Positions 8,010 to 17,523 of a stretch of DNA of 64,000 bases are shown here, piece after piece. The position numbers were made by a program, and so were the translations under genes. The notes below the pieces were generated by a model that ran no database searches, was not told the DNA's origin, and saw only the letters and a program-made list of their open reading frames with translations. Source of the DNA: Fructilactobacillus hinvesii (GTDB lineage: Bacteria > Bacillota > Bacilli > Lactobacillales > Lactobacillaceae); assembly GCF_024029435.1 (NCBI RefSeq), contig NZ_CP097118.1:806001-870000 (forward strand). The letters run 5' to 3'. How positions within the stretch are numbered: the first letter of the stretch is position 1; each line of letters opens with the position of its first letter.

Positions 8010-9818
8010 ATGGCCTCAGAACACATCGAAAATAAATTGAAACTACTCCCAGAAAAACCGGGAGTTTACATTATGAAAGATAAAAATGGGAAGGTAATTT
8101 ACGTAGGTAAATCTAAGAATCTCAAAAACCGGGTACGTTCTTACTTTAAGAGTCGGCAGTACGGGCGCCGGGCCAAGTTAGTTGAAAACATCGCAGACTA
8201 CGAAACCATCATTACCGCAACTGATAAGGAATCTTTTTTACTGGAAATTACGTTAATTCAGAAATATCGTCCGTATTATAATGTACGGCTAAAAAATGGC
8301 ACGGGTGGTTATCCTTACATCAAAATTACGAACGAACGTGATCCCCGGATGTTAGTTACCAGTTACATCAAAAATGATGGAGCTTATTACTATGGTCCTT
8401 ATCCCAATGTTTATGCCGCCGATGAAACGCTAAAATTTTTGCAAAAAATGTATCCGTTACGACGGTGCAATGGTTACCAGGGACGAGCATGTCTTTACTA
8501 TCACATGAATCAGTGCTTGGGCGCTTGTTTTCGCAAGGTGCCAAAGTCTGAGTATCAGGAACAGATTAAGAAGATTAAATCCTTTTTGAATGGAAACGTT
8601 ACGGAAGCCAAGCAGATTCTGACCAAACGGATGAACGAAGCGGCAGAAAAACTGGAATTTGAACGGGCTGCTGAAGTTAGAGATCAGCTGAATTACATTC
8701 AAGCAACCGTTGAAAAGCAAAAGATTATCTCGCACGATTACACTCAGCGCGATGTCTTTAATTTTTACGCTGACAAGGGTTGGCTTTCAATTCAGGTTTT
8801 TTACATTCGACAGGCGCGGTTGATGAAGCGGACGAAGCGCCTCTTTCCCATTTTGAGTACTCCTGAAGAAGAAATGACCAACTTCATTGTTCAATTTTAT
8901 GATCAGCAGGATCAAATTCAACCCCGTGAAATTTTGGTTCCGGCTAGCATTGATACTGATGTGATTACTAAGTTAACCGGCATTCCAGCACGGACTCCGG
9001 TTCGGGGCCAAAAGCGGGCTTTACTCCGGATGGCTAAGGAAAACGCTAAGTATGTGTTAGATGAAAAGTTCCGGCTCCTTGAAATGAACCAGCGCAAGAC
9101 CGTGGGTGCAGTGCGAGAATTGAGCCAGATTTTAAATCTGCCACCGGTGCACCGCATCGAAGCCTTCGACCACTCGCACATTGACGGAGCGGACTTGGTA
9201 TCAGCAATGGTTGTGTTTGAAGATGGTAAACCAAATAAAAACATGTATCGAAAGTACAAGTTAAAAACGGTAACTCATGCTGATGAAGCAGCTAGTACCA
9301 GGGAGGTCATTCGGCGTCGATACACTCGGTTGTTAAAGGAACATGCAGAGCTGCCCGATCTCATTTTGATGGACGGGGGTGAGATTCAGTTAAATGCGGT
9401 TAAAGACGTGTTAGAAAATGAACTGGATCTGCACATTCCAGTGGCAGGAATGGTAAAAAATCCGAAGCATAAGACCGCAGATCTGTTGTATGGGGATAAT
9501 GATCAACACGTTGATTTAAACCCACAAAGTCAGGCTTTTTATCTAGTGCAACGGATTCAAGATGAAGTCCATCGATTCGCGATTAGCTTTCATCATGACT
9601 TACACAGCAAAAATTCCATGACCTCGCGGCTCGACGGCATCAAAGGGGTGGGACCTAAGACACGTAATAAATTACTACGTAACTTTGGGTCCATGAAAAA
9701 AATTGAAGCCGCTTCTGTAGAAGAGTTACAACAACTGGGAATTTCCAAGACGGTTGCGCAGACAATTCATTATTCATTTGCAAACCAAGTGGCTGTGGGA
9801 GAACGTCCTCACGAATAA
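8010..9818 (+). CDS. uvrC: Excinuclease ABC subunit UvrC
   Basis: Dual-incision nuclease of nucleotide excision repair. The N-terminal GIY-YIG domain is present (PGVYIMKD, VIYVGKSKNLKNR, about residues 17-45). A UVR motif near residues 210-245 (EFERAAEVRDQLN) is for UvrB contact. The RNase H-like second nuclease domain has DHSHIDGADLVSAMVV and LILMDGGEIQ, and the C-terminus has helix-hairpin-helix motifs (IKGVGPKTRNKLL, LQQLGISKTVAQ). Length 602 aa is normal. SD AAAGGAGG precedes the ATG. A TATAAT at 7968-7973 is a likely -10. obg follows after 19 bases. Confidence 0.98.
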   Translation: MASEHIENKLKLLPEKPGVYIMKDKNGKVIYVGKSKNLKNRVRSYFKSRQYGRRAKLVENIADYETIITATDKESFLLEITLIQKYRPYYNVRLKNGTGGYPYIKITNERDPRMLVTSYIKNDGAYYYGPYPNVYAADETLKFLQKMYPLRRCNGYQGRACLYYHMNQCLGACFRKVPKSEYQEQIKKIKSFLNGNVTEAKQILTKRMNEAAEKLEFERAAEVRDQLNYIQATVEKQKIISHDYTQRDVFNFYADKGWLSIQVFYIRQARLMKRTKRLFPILSTPEEEMTNFIVQFYDQQDQIQPREILVPASIDTDVITKLTGIPARTPVRGQKRALLRMAKENAKYVLDEKFRLLEMNQRKTVGAVRELSQILNLPPVHRIEAFDHSHIDGADLVSAMVVFEDGKPNKNMYRKYKLKTVTHADEAASTREVIRRRYTRLLKEHAELPDLILMDGGEIQLNAVKDVLENELDLHIPVAGMVKNPKHKTADLLYGDNDQHVDLNPQSQAFYLVQRIQDEVHRFAISFHHDLHSKNSMTSRLDGIKGVGPKTRNKLLRNFGSMKKIEAASVEELQQLGISKTVAQTIHYSFANQVAVGERPHE

Positions 9819-9837
9819 TTAATAGAACGGAGAAAAT

Positions 9838-11145
9838 ATGTTTGTAGACCAAGTACAATTTAAAGTAAAAGCAGGAAAGGGTGGCGACGGAATGGTCGGT
9901 TTCCGTCGCGAAAAATATGTTCCTAAAGGGGGACCCTCTGGAGGAGATGGTGGTCACGGCGGAAACATAATCTTTAAGGTTGATTCGGGGATGAGTACCC
10001 TGATGGATTTTAAGTATAAGAAGGTCTTTAAGGCTGAAAATGGTGGTAATGGAGCTAATAAAAAGATGACGGGGGCCAGTGCCCCAGACCTGGTGATTAA
10101 GGTGCCGGAAGGAACTACCGTTTATAACCAAGCTACTGAACAGCCCATTGCTGATTTGACTGAACCAGGCCAAGAAGTAGTAATTGCAAAGGGTGGACGC
10201 GGAGGACGCGGCAACGTCCATTTTGCTACGGCTAAGAATTCCGCCCCGGAAATTGCTGAAAATGGGGAACCAGGCGAAGAACTAGAACTTAGCTTGCAGC
10301 TTCGGGTACTCGCGGACGTTGGATTAGTTGGCTTCCCTTCCGCTGGAAAATCGACCCTATTAAAGACCATTACGAATTCAAAACCAAAGGTAGCCCAGTA
10401 TCACTTTACGACGTTAGTACCAAACCTTGGAATCGTGCGAAATGAAGATGGAAACGATTTTGTGATTGCTGATTTACCAGGATTGATTGAAGGAGCTTCA
10501 CAAGGGGTCGGCCTTGGATTTGCGTTTTTACGTCACATTCAACGTACCCGTGTAATTTTGCACGTGGTAGATATGAGTGGGGTTGAAGGTCGAAATCCAT
10601 ACGATGATTATCAAAAAATCAACGCCGAACTTAAAAATTTTGATCCACAATTGCTGAAACGCCCCCAAATTATCGTGGCTAGCAAAATGGATCTGCCCGA
10701 TGCTGAAACTAATCTGGCCCATTTTAAAGCTGAATTAGAAAAAAATGGGGATCAACTAGCGCAAAAGATTGACCCGATTTCTGCGGTGACTCACCAGGGG
10801 CTGACAACTCTCATCCGAGATACTGGGATGTTACTAGCCGAAACGCCGAAATTTCCGGTGGTTAGTGGTTTGGAAGAAGACGCTGCAAATGACGTGGTTT
10901 ACACAGCTGCAGACGAAGCTGAAGCCCCGTTCGCGATTCATCGAGACGAGGATGGTGTCTGGGTTATTAGTGGTGCAAAAATTGAGCGGTTGTTTAAGAT
11001 GACCAATCTTGATCATACCCAAAGCTTGATACGGTTTACCAGACAAATGCGTGGAATGGGCATTGACGAAGCGTTGCGGAATGTTGGAGCTCAAGATGGT
11101 GATCAAGTGCGCATTCTAGACTTTACTTTTGATTACGTAAATTAA
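9838..11145 (+). CDS. obg: GTPase Obg/CgtA
   Basis: Essential GTPase of 50S assembly and stress control. Domains in order: glycine-rich Obg fold ([26 protein letters not shown]), G domain ([28 protein letters not shown]) and a C-terminal OCT domain. Length 435 aa fits the Firmicute form. SD CGGAG precedes the ATG. It probably forms a unit with uvrC and is closed by a strong terminator. Confidence 0.98.
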   Translation: MFVDQVQFKVKAGKGGDGMVGFRREKYVPKGGPSGGDGGHGGNIIFKVDSGMSTLMDFKYKKVFKAENGGNGANKKMTGASAPDLVIKVPEGTTVYNQATEQPIADLTEPGQEVVIAKGGRGGRGNVHFATAKNSAPEIAENGEPGEELELSLQLRVLADVGLVGFPSAGKSTLLKTITNSKPKVAQYHFTTLVPNLGIVRNEDGNDFVIADLPGLIEGASQGVGLGFAFLRHIQRTRVILHVVDMSGVEGRNPYDDYQKINAELKNFDPQLLKRPQIIVASKMDLPDAETNLAHFKAELEKNGDQLAQKIDPISAVTHQGLTTLIRDTGMLLAETPKFPVVSGLEEDAANDVVYTAADEAEAPFAIHRDEDGVWVISGAKIERLFKMTNLDHTQSLIRFTRQMRGMGIDEALRNVGAQDGDQVRILDFTFDYVN

Positions 11146-11177
11146 AAAAGTAGTTAACGGAAGTTAACTACTTTTTT
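11144..11177. terminator. Bidirectional terminator, obg and the 93-aa gene
   Basis: The perfect stem AAAAAAGTAGTTAAC/GTTAACTACTTTTTT with a GGAA loop ends in T-tracts on both strands. The minus-strand gene's stop codon overlaps its edge. Confidence 0.92.
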
Positions 11178-11457
11178 AACCAAGAATAAGTTGATTAGCC
11201 TGTAAGCGGTAACCAAAGAGACGTTGGGGAGTTTGTAAGGATTGAAAAAGATCTAATTCACCGGCTAATTCCTTAGTGCGAGCTTCAAATTGTTCTAGGG
11301 TAAGGGGTTTATGTGATTGTTCGCTTGTGATTAAGAACAACCGCTGTTCATGAGTTTGAAGCTCGTTGACGGGATAAAAATGCTGTGCTCTTTCAATAAA
11401 GAGAGTACGATGCGGATCGAGATCTACCGTAGAAATATTAAACTGACGGAGTTTTAT
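11176..11457 (-). CDS. Hypothetical protein, 93 aa, apparent AUA start codon
   Basis: The frame is open from a stop upstream of 11470 to TAA at 11176. It has no ATG or GTG anywhere, and only one internal TTG, near codon 40. The SD GAAGGTGG (11469-11462) is ideally placed for the ATA at 11457-11455 (7 bases from the AAGG core). The product opens (M)KLRQFNISTVDLDP, has no membrane segment, and ends in QRLFGYRLQANQLILG. Composition looks like that of a real protein. I do not recognise the family. It could be a gene using a rare AUA start, a gene that lost its ATG by one base change, or an assembly error. Confidence 0.62.
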   Translation of the reverse strand: MKLRQFNISTVDLDPHRTLFIERAQHFYPVNELQTHEQRLFLITSEQSHKPLTLEQFEARTKELAGELDLFQSLQTPQRLFGYRLQANQLILG

Positions 11458-11601
11458 AAAACCACCTTCTTTACGGATTATCAGTAAATTATAAAGTCAA
11501 AATAGAACGGACCATGATTTTTACGTTCAGATAAGCTACAATTATTATATGAGTTTTAACGTTTAAATCTAGTGATGAGTCCGAAAAGGAACGGGAAAAA
11601 T

Positions 11602-12537
11602 ATGCAGTTAGAGTTTTTTGGTACGGGGGCCGGAGTGCCCGGCAAGTTTAGGAATGTTTCCAGCGTGGTTTTGCGCCTGTTGGATGAAGCAAATGAGGTG
11701 TGGATGTTTGACTGCGGTGAGGGAACGCAACAACAAATTTTGCGATCCACGTTAAAGCCCCGTAAAATTAACAAAATTTTTATTACCCATTTACACGGGG
11801 ATCATATCTTCGGATTACCAGGGTTATTGTCTAGTCGCTCTTTTCAGGGAGGCAATGATGATCTAACCATCTATGGACCAGTCGGAATTAAGCGCTATGT
11901 CCAAACTTCTTTGCAAGTTAGTCAAACGCGGCTTGCGTATCAAATTCACTATGAAGAGCTGACTAATCCGGGAGTAATTTATGAAGATGATCAGTTTACA
12001 GTGAAAGCAGAACGGCTTGATCATCAGATTGAATCCTGGGGGTATCGGGTGGAAGAACACGATCATCCAGGAGAACTAATGGTCCAAAAATTGCAAAAAG
12101 AGCATATCCCAGCCGGACCCGTTTATGGTAAGCTTAAACTGGGCGAGCAGGTAACGCTAGCGGACGGACGAACGGTTAACGGTCAAGATTTTATTGGCGA
12201 ACCACAACCTGGTCGGACAGTTACCATCTTAGGAGATACTAGAAAAACTGCTAACATTGAAAAACTGGCGCAGAATGCTGATGTTTTAGTTCACGAAAGT
12301 ACCTTTGGCAAGGGAGAAGCTAAACTTGCTCGAAATTACTTTCATTCCACTAACATTCAAGCCGCTCAGGTGGCCCAGCAAGCACACGTGGGACACCTAT
12401 TGTTAACACACATTTCTGCTCGGTATACCGCTAAGATGGCGCGCGAGTTACAGCAGCAAGCCCGCCAAATTTTCCCCAACAGCAAAGTAGTGAAAGACTT
12501 TGATGTGGTGGATATTCCATTTCAAAAAAAGGAGTAA
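11602..12537 (+). CDS. rnz: Ribonuclease Z
   Basis: tRNA 3'-processing endonuclease of the metallo-beta-lactamase fold. Seen: N-terminus [21 protein letters not shown], metal site [14 protein letters not shown] (about residues 64-77), LGDTRKT with the bridging Asp, and the distal His of [10 protein letters not shown]. The frame opens at 11572, but the family N-terminus and the SD AAGGAACGGG fit the ATG at 11602, giving 311 aa. A promoter TTTACG-17-TATTAT at 11520-11548 lies before it. Confidence 0.96.
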   Translation: MQLEFFGTGAGVPGKFRNVSSVVLRLLDEANEVWMFDCGEGTQQQILRSTLKPRKINKIFITHLHGDHIFGLPGLLSSRSFQGGNDDLTIYGPVGIKRYVQTSLQVSQTRLAYQIHYEELTNPGVIYEDDQFTVKAERLDHQIESWGYRVEEHDHPGELMVQKLQKEHIPAGPVYGKLKLGEQVTLADGRTVNGQDFIGEPQPGRTVTILGDTRKTANIEKLAQNADVLVHESTFGKGEAKLARNYFHSTNIQAAQVAQQAHVGHLLLTHISARYTAKMARELQQQARQIFPNSKVVKDFDVVDIPFQKKE

Positions 12538-12543
12538 CAGAGC

Positions 12544-12903
12544 ATGAAAAAACAAATTGGGGTAATTACAGCGCTAATCTTAGTTATTATCGTGGCAATC
12601 TTTGTTTTAATGAACATGACCAGTACTGAGATTAACTTTGGGTTTGCAACGGTTGAATTTCCGTTAATTTTGATTATTTTGGGGAGTATGTTTGTAGGCG
12701 CCGTTTTAATGTTCCTCTTTTCCTCATTTTCAACGTTTAAAAATCGACAGGCGTCTAAAGCTGCTACTAAAGAAATTAATGATTTAAACCAACAAATTGC
12801 TTCACTTAAACAACAACTTTTAGATCAAGACCAAGAACGGTTAGCAAACCAAAAAGCAGCTGAAGTAGAACAGACTAAGCAACCGGATTCAGACCAGCAG
12901 TAA
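12544..12903 (+). CDS. LapA-domain (DUF1049) membrane protein
   Basis: 119 aa with two membrane helices (about residues 5-25 and 38-60). Between them is the typical short loop NMTSTEINFGFATVEFPLILI, and a cytosolic coiled coil follows (EINDLNQQIASLKQQL). This is the LapA/YciS-like layout; in lactobacilli it commonly sits between rnz and recJ. The function in Gram-positives is not established. It starts 6 bases after rnz and is followed closely by recJ, so it is probably co-transcribed. Confidence 0.88.
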   Translation: MKKQIGVITALILVIIVAIFVLMNMTSTEINFGFATVEFPLILIILGSMFVGAVLMFLFSSFSTFKNRQASKAATKEINDLNQQIASLKQQLLDQDQERLANQKAAEVEQTKQPDSDQQ

Positions 12904-12921
12904 AACAAGTGAGGTAATTTG

Positions 12922-15231
12922 GTGTTTTCCGCAAAATTTAATTGGCAAGTAAAGCCCCAGACGGCAACTCCAGAACTGGTGGAATCATTAAGTTCTGAAT
13001 TAGGTTTACCCCAGTTGACCACTCAGTTATTAATTAACCGGGGATATACAGATGCAGAGCAAATTCAACATTTTTTGCATCCCGATGAATCTGACTTATT
13101 GGATCCAATGTTATTACATGATATGGATAAAGCGGTAGAGCTGATCCAGGCTGCAATTGCTAATCAGAAACAAATTACGGTTTATGGTGATTATGATGCG
13201 GATGGGTTGACCAGCACAGCCATTTTGTATGAAACCCTTTTGGAAATGGGGGCGAACGTTGATTATTACATTCCCAATCGATTTACTGATGGGTATGGAC
13301 CCAATGTTTCTGCCTTTGAAAAAATAATTGAAAATGGCACCAATTTGATTGTAACGGTTGATAACGGGGTAGCTGGAAATGAAGCCATCGCTCGAGCCCG
13401 AAAATTAAATTGTACGGTCGTGGTAACGGATCACCACGAACTGCCAGAGAAATTACCGTCGGCGGCTGCGATTGTCCACGCGGATTTAAGTCCAGAATAT
13501 CCCTTTAAAGAACTATCGGGAGCAGGGATTGCGTTTAAAGTAGCGACAGCACTAACCGATGAAATTCCCCAAGAAAAATTGGATCTGGCAGCAATTGGGA
13601 CCATTGCTGATATGGTTTCACTGACCGGAGAAAACCGAGCGTTAGTTCAGTTTGGCTTAAACGTGATTCACCTCACGGAACGACCCGGATTAAAAGCCTT
13701 GATTAAGCAGGCTAAATTAAACCTAGAGCAAGTGGATGAAGAAAAGATTAGTTTTCAGATTGCTCCGGCACTGAATTCAATTGGGAGAATGGGGGCGGCG
13801 ACGCCAGGAATTCAACTCCTGACGACTGATGATGAGGAGCAAGCCTTAAAACTAGCCCCAAAAACCTTTAAAACCAATGAGCAACGGAAACAACTTGTAA
13901 CAGAAATTACGAATCAAGCAGAACGGTTGGTTGCTGAACAAAGCACGCAACCGGTGTTAGTGCTAGTGGGCGATGACTGGCATGAAGGTGTGTTAGGAAT
14001 TGTTGCCAGCCGGATTAAAGAAAAATTTCAAAAGCCAGCGATTGTAATGACCAAAACCACAAATGGATTGGTCAAAGGATCGGGACGAAGTGTTCCTGGG
14101 TTTGACCTGTTTCAGGCGCTGAGTCCCGAACGAGATTTGATGGTGGCGTTTGGGGGTCATGAAATGGCCGTGGGGTTAACGCTTTCACAAGCTAAATTAG
14201 CCGAATTTAGTGACCGACTAACCCAAGCTGCTCAGGAGCAAGGATTAGAAACTGGAAAACGAGCGGAATTAGCAATTGACTACACTATTACTCCTGATGA
14301 CGTTAACCAAGCACTTTATGACAATTTACAGTTATTAAGTCCATTTGGAGTGGATAACGAAAAACCCGAATTTGCGTTTCAACCTAATTTAGTACGAGGA
14401 TTAATGGCGATTGGTGCCGACAAATCCCATTTAAAATTAACGCTGATTGGGAATCAGAGCCAGGTGCATGCGATTGCCTTTGGCTGGGGAGCGCAGCTTC
14501 CTGAATTGCAGAAAATGGCAAGTAACCTGAAAGTGGCTGGAACCATTGGCAAAAATGAATTTCGTGGAAGAACCAATTTTCAGGTCATGGTGGATGACAT
14601 TGAACCTGCTGGATTAGTAATTGAAGATCAGCGGACAAAAAAATTGCAACAGAAAATGTTTGCTCAGCCAGGAACGTATCTCTTTTTTAATCACAAACGG
14701 CAACGTCAATTAGCTCCATATCTGAACGAACAGGCCGAAAGCGTTTTGTTTCAAGACATTGATTTCGATCACCATTTTGATCATTTATTTGTGGTAGATT
14801 TTCCTGCTCATTTGGATGATTTACAACAAGTGGTTGAAAAGGCAGATACTCCGCTGATTACGTTATACCTCTTTAAAAAGCGACATTTACAAGCAGTGGG
14901 GATGCCAAATCGGGAACAGTATGCTAAGTTCTTTAAATTCTTGGAAAAGCAACCAACGATTGCGCTTCATAAGCAGTTAACTAAGGTTAGTCAACAATTA
15001 CATTTAGACCCGCAAGCGGTTGTTTTCATGATTCAAGTATTTACCGAATTAGGTTTTGTAACGGTCAATGATGGCGTACTCACTAAGGTTGATAATCCGC
15101 CCCACCAGTCGTTGAGTTCTGCCAATTGTTACAAACAACGAGAACGTGATTTACAGTTAGAAAAGCAGTTGTTAGGGAGTACCCAGCAACAATTGTTACA
15201 ATGGTTACAGTCCTTACGCATTAAAAACTAG
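12922..15231 (+). CDS. recJ: Single-stranded-DNA-specific exonuclease RecJ
   Basis: 5'-3' ssDNA exonuclease of recombination and repair. The DHH domain has VYGDYDADGLTST and TDHHE, and the DHHA1 part has GRSVPGFDL and FGGHEMAVGL. An OB fold and a long C-terminal RecJ_C-type domain follow, as in Firmicutes (769 aa). The TTG at 12919 is only 4 bases from the SD (GTGAGG), so the GTG at 12922 is preferred. Confidence 0.97.
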   Translation: MFSAKFNWQVKPQTATPELVESLSSELGLPQLTTQLLINRGYTDAEQIQHFLHPDESDLLDPMLLHDMDKAVELIQAAIANQKQITVYGDYDADGLTSTAILYETLLEMGANVDYYIPNRFTDGYGPNVSAFEKIIENGTNLIVTVDNGVAGNEAIARARKLNCTVVVTDHHELPEKLPSAAAIVHADLSPEYPFKELSGAGIAFKVATALTDEIPQEKLDLAAIGTIADMVSLTGENRALVQFGLNVIHLTERPGLKALIKQAKLNLEQVDEEKISFQIAPALNSIGRMGAATPGIQLLTTDDEEQALKLAPKTFKTNEQRKQLVTEITNQAERLVAEQSTQPVLVLVGDDWHEGVLGIVASRIKEKFQKPAIVMTKTTNGLVKGSGRSVPGFDLFQALSPERDLMVAFGGHEMAVGLTLSQAKLAEFSDRLTQAAQEQGLETGKRAELAIDYTITPDDVNQALYDNLQLLSPFGVDNEKPEFAFQPNLVRGLMAIGADKSHLKLTLIGNQSQVHAIAFGWGAQLPELQKMASNLKVAGTIGKNEFRGRTNFQVMVDDIEPAGLVIEDQRTKKLQQKMFAQPGTYLFFNHKRQRQLAPYLNEQAESVLFQDIDFDHHFDHLFVVDFPAHLDDLQQVVEKADTPLITLYLFKKRHLQAVGMPNREQYAKFFKFLEKQPTIALHKQLTKVSQQLHLDPQAVVFMIQVFTELGFVTVNDGVLTKVDNPPHQSLSSANCYKQRERDLQLEKQLLGSTQQQLLQWLQSLRIKN

Positions 15232-15252
15232 GATTGAGGAAAGGATTTATTC

Positions 15253-15771
15253 ATGACACTAAACTTAAAAGACTATGTGGCCAGTTATCCAGATTTTCCG
15301 GAACCAGGGATTTTGTTTCGTGATATTTCTCCCTTATTGGAAAACGGGGCAGCTTACCGACAAGCCACGAATGAGATTGTGGAGTATGCCCAAAAATTAA
15401 ACGTGGACATGGTAGTGGGTCCGGAAGCCCGGGGCTTCATTGTCGGATGTCCTGTCGCTTACGATTTAAACATTGGTTTTGCGCCGGCTCGTAAGAAGGG
15501 TAAGTTACCCGGTAATACCGTCAAGGCAACGTACGGATTAGAGTATGGGGAATCATCACTATACCTGCACGATGATGCCATTAAACCAGGGCAGCGGGTT
15601 TTAGTTACGGATGACCTGCTAGCAACTGGAGGAACAATTGCTGCTACGATTCAACTAGTAGAAGATCTCGGTGGTGTAGTAGCCGGAACTGCTTTCTTTG
15701 TGGAATTAATGGAACTCAAAGGTCGGGATAAAATTAAAGATTACGACATCTTGAGTTTGATGCAGTATTAA
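15253..15771 (+). CDS. apt: Adenine phosphoribosyltransferase
   Basis: Purine salvage: adenine plus PRPP gives AMP. Length 172 aa is typical. Seen: N-terminal [33 protein letters not shown], and the PRPP-binding motif [13 protein letters not shown] (about residues 117-129). The SD is AGGAAAGGA. It lies 21 bases after recJ, the common recJ-apt pairing. Confidence 0.98.
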   Translation: MTLNLKDYVASYPDFPEPGILFRDISPLLENGAAYRQATNEIVEYAQKLNVDMVVGPEARGFIVGCPVAYDLNIGFAPARKKGKLPGNTVKATYGLEYGESSLYLHDDAIKPGQRVLVTDDLLATGGTIAATIQLVEDLGGVVAGTAFFVELMELKGRDKIKDYDILSLMQY

Positions 15772-15789
15772 AACCCAGTACGATTCGGT

Positions 15790-15818
15790 TTGCAAAACTT
15801 GTTCGTTTTGTTTATAAT
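15790..15818 (+). promoter_or_regulatory. tRNA-Ser promoter
   Basis: TTGCAA (15790-15795), 17-base spacer, TATAAT (15813-15818), 16 bases before the mature tRNA 5' end. Confidence 0.7.
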
Positions 15819-15834
15819 TGAATCGTACCATTTT

Positions 15835-15924
15835 GGAGAGTTGGCAGAGTGGTAATGCACCGGACTCGAAATCCGGCGAACCAAGCTTATACTTGGCGCG
15901 CAGGTTCAAATCCTGTACTCTCCT
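15835..15924 (+). tRNA. tRNA-Ser(CGA)
   Basis: The acceptor stem GGAGAGT (15835-15841) pairs with ACTCTCC (15917-15923). The anticodon arm CCGGA-CTCGAAA-TCCGG places CGA at 15867-15869. A long class II variable arm (CCAAGCTTATACTTGG) and T arm GCAGG-TTCAAAT-CCTGT are present. CCA is not encoded. The base after the acceptor stem is T, where serine tRNAs usually have G. A T-run follows and may serve in termination. Confidence 0.93.
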
Positions 15925-16265
15925 TTTTAACCCTTTTTGTTCCTGATTAAAAACGATTTGATGTCGTTCTTCGAAAGGTAAGAGTAAACTAACATGGCTC
16001 TTTGTCAAATGGTACTGATGAGTAGCTAATTTAATAAATGAGTCTAACACTAGGCGATGGAATCCTTAATTGATTCTGTCGCCTTTTGTTTATAATTTTC
16101 GTTCCAATTCATATTTTACTTTTGAAATTGGACTAATTTGATATACATGAAAAATTATCCGATTTCTGTTGCTTGGGATTTTGGTGGAATGGGATTTTTT
16201 GTTTGGGGAAAGAAAGTAGTAATCGTACTCGTTGACATTCCTTCGAAGTCAATTTGATCCACCAT
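15925..16265. other. Non-coding stretch, about 340 bases, one hairpin
   Basis: No supported gene. A terminator-like hairpin occurs at about 16051-16088 (AGGCGA-TG-GAATC pairing with GATTC-T-GTCGCCT, then TTTTG). A 36-codon frame at 16144-16254 has no SD and no recognisable product, so I do not call it. The stretch may be decayed sequence. Confidence 0.5.
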
Positions 16266-16294
16266 AAAAAAACCGGTTCTGAATTAGGAACCGG
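16266..16294 (-). terminator. Terminator of the YisL-like gene
   Basis: Stem CCGGTTC/GAACCGG (16273-16279 with 16288-16294); the A-run at 16266-16272 reads as a T-tract on the minus strand. Confidence 0.85.
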
Positions 16295-16302
16295 ATTAAA
16301 AA

Positions 16303-16656
16303 CTATAGTGGGCGACCCTGGGTCAAATACAAACCATAGATAGCAACCACGATTAGAAAAATAAATGCCATGGAAATTAGCTTCCAGGAAAGTTGGTGGC
16401 GCCGTTTATGGGCAAAGGCAATTTCAAGACTAGCAATTACTGCTAATCCTAACAATCCTTTGAGTAAAGTTAGCGTGGGGTGGAATTGCCAACCATGGAT
16501 CATCATGATGACCCCGGTGATAATTGCGATTATGTAACAAACTCGAGCTACCATCATCGCGGTGGTGCTGAGTTTTTGATTAGAACTAAGTAGGGCAACG
16601 GTGGCCATCGTTAACAAGATGATCCAGTTAATAAAATGAATCCACATTACGAGCAT
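16303..16656 (-). CDS. YisL-like (DUF1516) membrane protein
   Basis: 117 aa with four predicted membrane helices, no signal peptide, and a start MLVMWIHFINW. The pattern H-x-x-x-W near the N-terminus, then RVCYIIAIITGV and a second-half KGLLGLAVIASLEIA, resembles the B. subtilis YisL family of unknown function. The ATG at 16656 is preferred because AGGAGG lies 6 bases upstream; the frame opens further upstream within that SD region. It is a single-gene unit. Confidence 0.8.
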   Translation of the reverse strand: MLVMWIHFINWIILLTMATVALLSSNQKLSTTAMMVARVCYIIAIITGVIMMIHGWQFHPTLTLLKGLLGLAVIASLEIAFAHKRRHQLSWKLISMAFIFLIVVAIYGLYLTQGRPL

Positions 16657-16721
16657 GATTAACCTCCTTTGTTTTCTCCTCATTCATTTTAACAAACCGC
16701 TCCGATTTTAATTATTGCTTG

Positions 16722-17369
16722 TTAAAGTTTGAACTGGACTTGGATTGCTTTTCCAATGATTTGACCTGGATTATGCCGGTTAATAATAATGGGCTGAAAC
16801 TCAGGGCTAGGATTATCTGGCATTAAAATCACCTGATCGTCTTGGTATTGAACCCGTTTTAAAGTTGTTTCGTTTTCATTAAGTAAGATAGCTGCAATGT
16901 CACCATTTTCTACTTGAAATTGTTGATGGATTAACACAAACGCTCCATTTGGAATCGTCGGAGCCATTGATTCACCGCGACATTTGAGATAAAAATTAGT
17001 GCCCATGGGAAGACCTGCTTTTGGAGTGGGTAAGTAGTCCTCGATATTTTCTTGCGCAATGATGGGAGTTCCACAAGCAATTTCTCCTAAGACTGGAATT
17101 GATACTAATGGATGGGAATCATAGGCTTTAAATTCAGATTGTTGTGACTGTAAGCCGGCCATTTGAAAAATTTCTCCCACCGGAACGCGAAGGCCCTTAG
17201 CCAGTTTCTCTAATGTTATTGGTTTAGGGATATTAACTAACCCATTTTCAATTTGGGAAAGGTAAGAATTGGACATTTGGGCCTGAAGCGCAGTTTGACG
17301 TACAGAAAAGCCACGCTGATGCCGTAATTCCTTAATTTGTTGCCCAAATTTTTTATTTTTATCATTCAT
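16722..17369 (-). CDS. Self-cleaving repressor, HTH-XRE plus peptidase S24 (HdiR/cI-like)
   Basis: 215 aa. Residues about 8-65 form an XRE helix-turn-helix (IKELRHQRGFSVRQTALQAQ, NSYLSQIENG). The C-terminal S24 domain has a putative cleavage site Cys99-Gly100 (GEIACGTP), catalytic Ser134 (RGESMAPTIP) and Lys171 (TLKRVQY). Such proteins repress until RecA-ssDNA or another signal provokes autocleavage; HdiR of Lactococcus is a chromosomal example. The start at 17369 is chosen for length and an AAGGTGA upstream. It is divergent from a Cro-sized XRE gene with shared operator-like sites between them. No phage genes lie nearby. Confidence 0.88.
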   Translation of the reverse strand: MNDKNKKFGQQIKELRHQRGFSVRQTALQAQMSNSYLSQIENGLVNIPKPITLEKLAKGLRVPVGEIFQMAGLQSQQSEFKAYDSHPLVSIPVLGEIACGTPIIAQENIEDYLPTPKAGLPMGTNFYLKCRGESMAPTIPNGAFVLIHQQFQVENGDIAAILLNENETTLKRVQYQDDQVILMPDNPSPEFQPIIINRHNPGQIIGKAIQVQFKL

Positions 17370-17410
17370 TGTGATTAAATCACCTTCTCTGCTCATTCAG
17401 TATAACAAGA

Positions 17411-17485
17411 ATAGCATAATATTATTATAAAAATAAAAAGGTTCAAATGAAAACTGATTGAAAAACAGAAACGCTATGCTATAGT
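17411..17485. promoter_or_regulatory. Divergent promoter/operator region of the repressor pair
   Basis: The 8-mer ATAGCATA occurs at 17411-17418 on + and again inverted (TATGCTAT) at 17475-17482. The second copy overlaps the -10 of the Cro-like gene (TTGAAA 17458-17463, 16-base spacer, TATAGT 17480-17485). The first lies just downstream of a possible minus-strand promoter. This is a plausible pair of operators for the S24 repressor. Confidence 0.55.
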
Positions 17486-17523
17486 AAATAATAATGATTT
17501 CATTGTGAAAGGCGGAATTTGAG

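Noticed and set aside
9655..10221. Long minus-strand frame (188 codons) across the uvrC-obg junction
   Set aside because: It is antisense to two clear genes, has no SD or protein-like motifs, and follows from codon bias of the opposite strand.
16144..16254. 36-codon frame (starts MKNYPISVAWDFGG) in the gap after tRNA-Ser
   Set aside because: There is no Shine-Dalgarno, no recognisable product and no supporting neighbour; it is within chance expectation for the gap.
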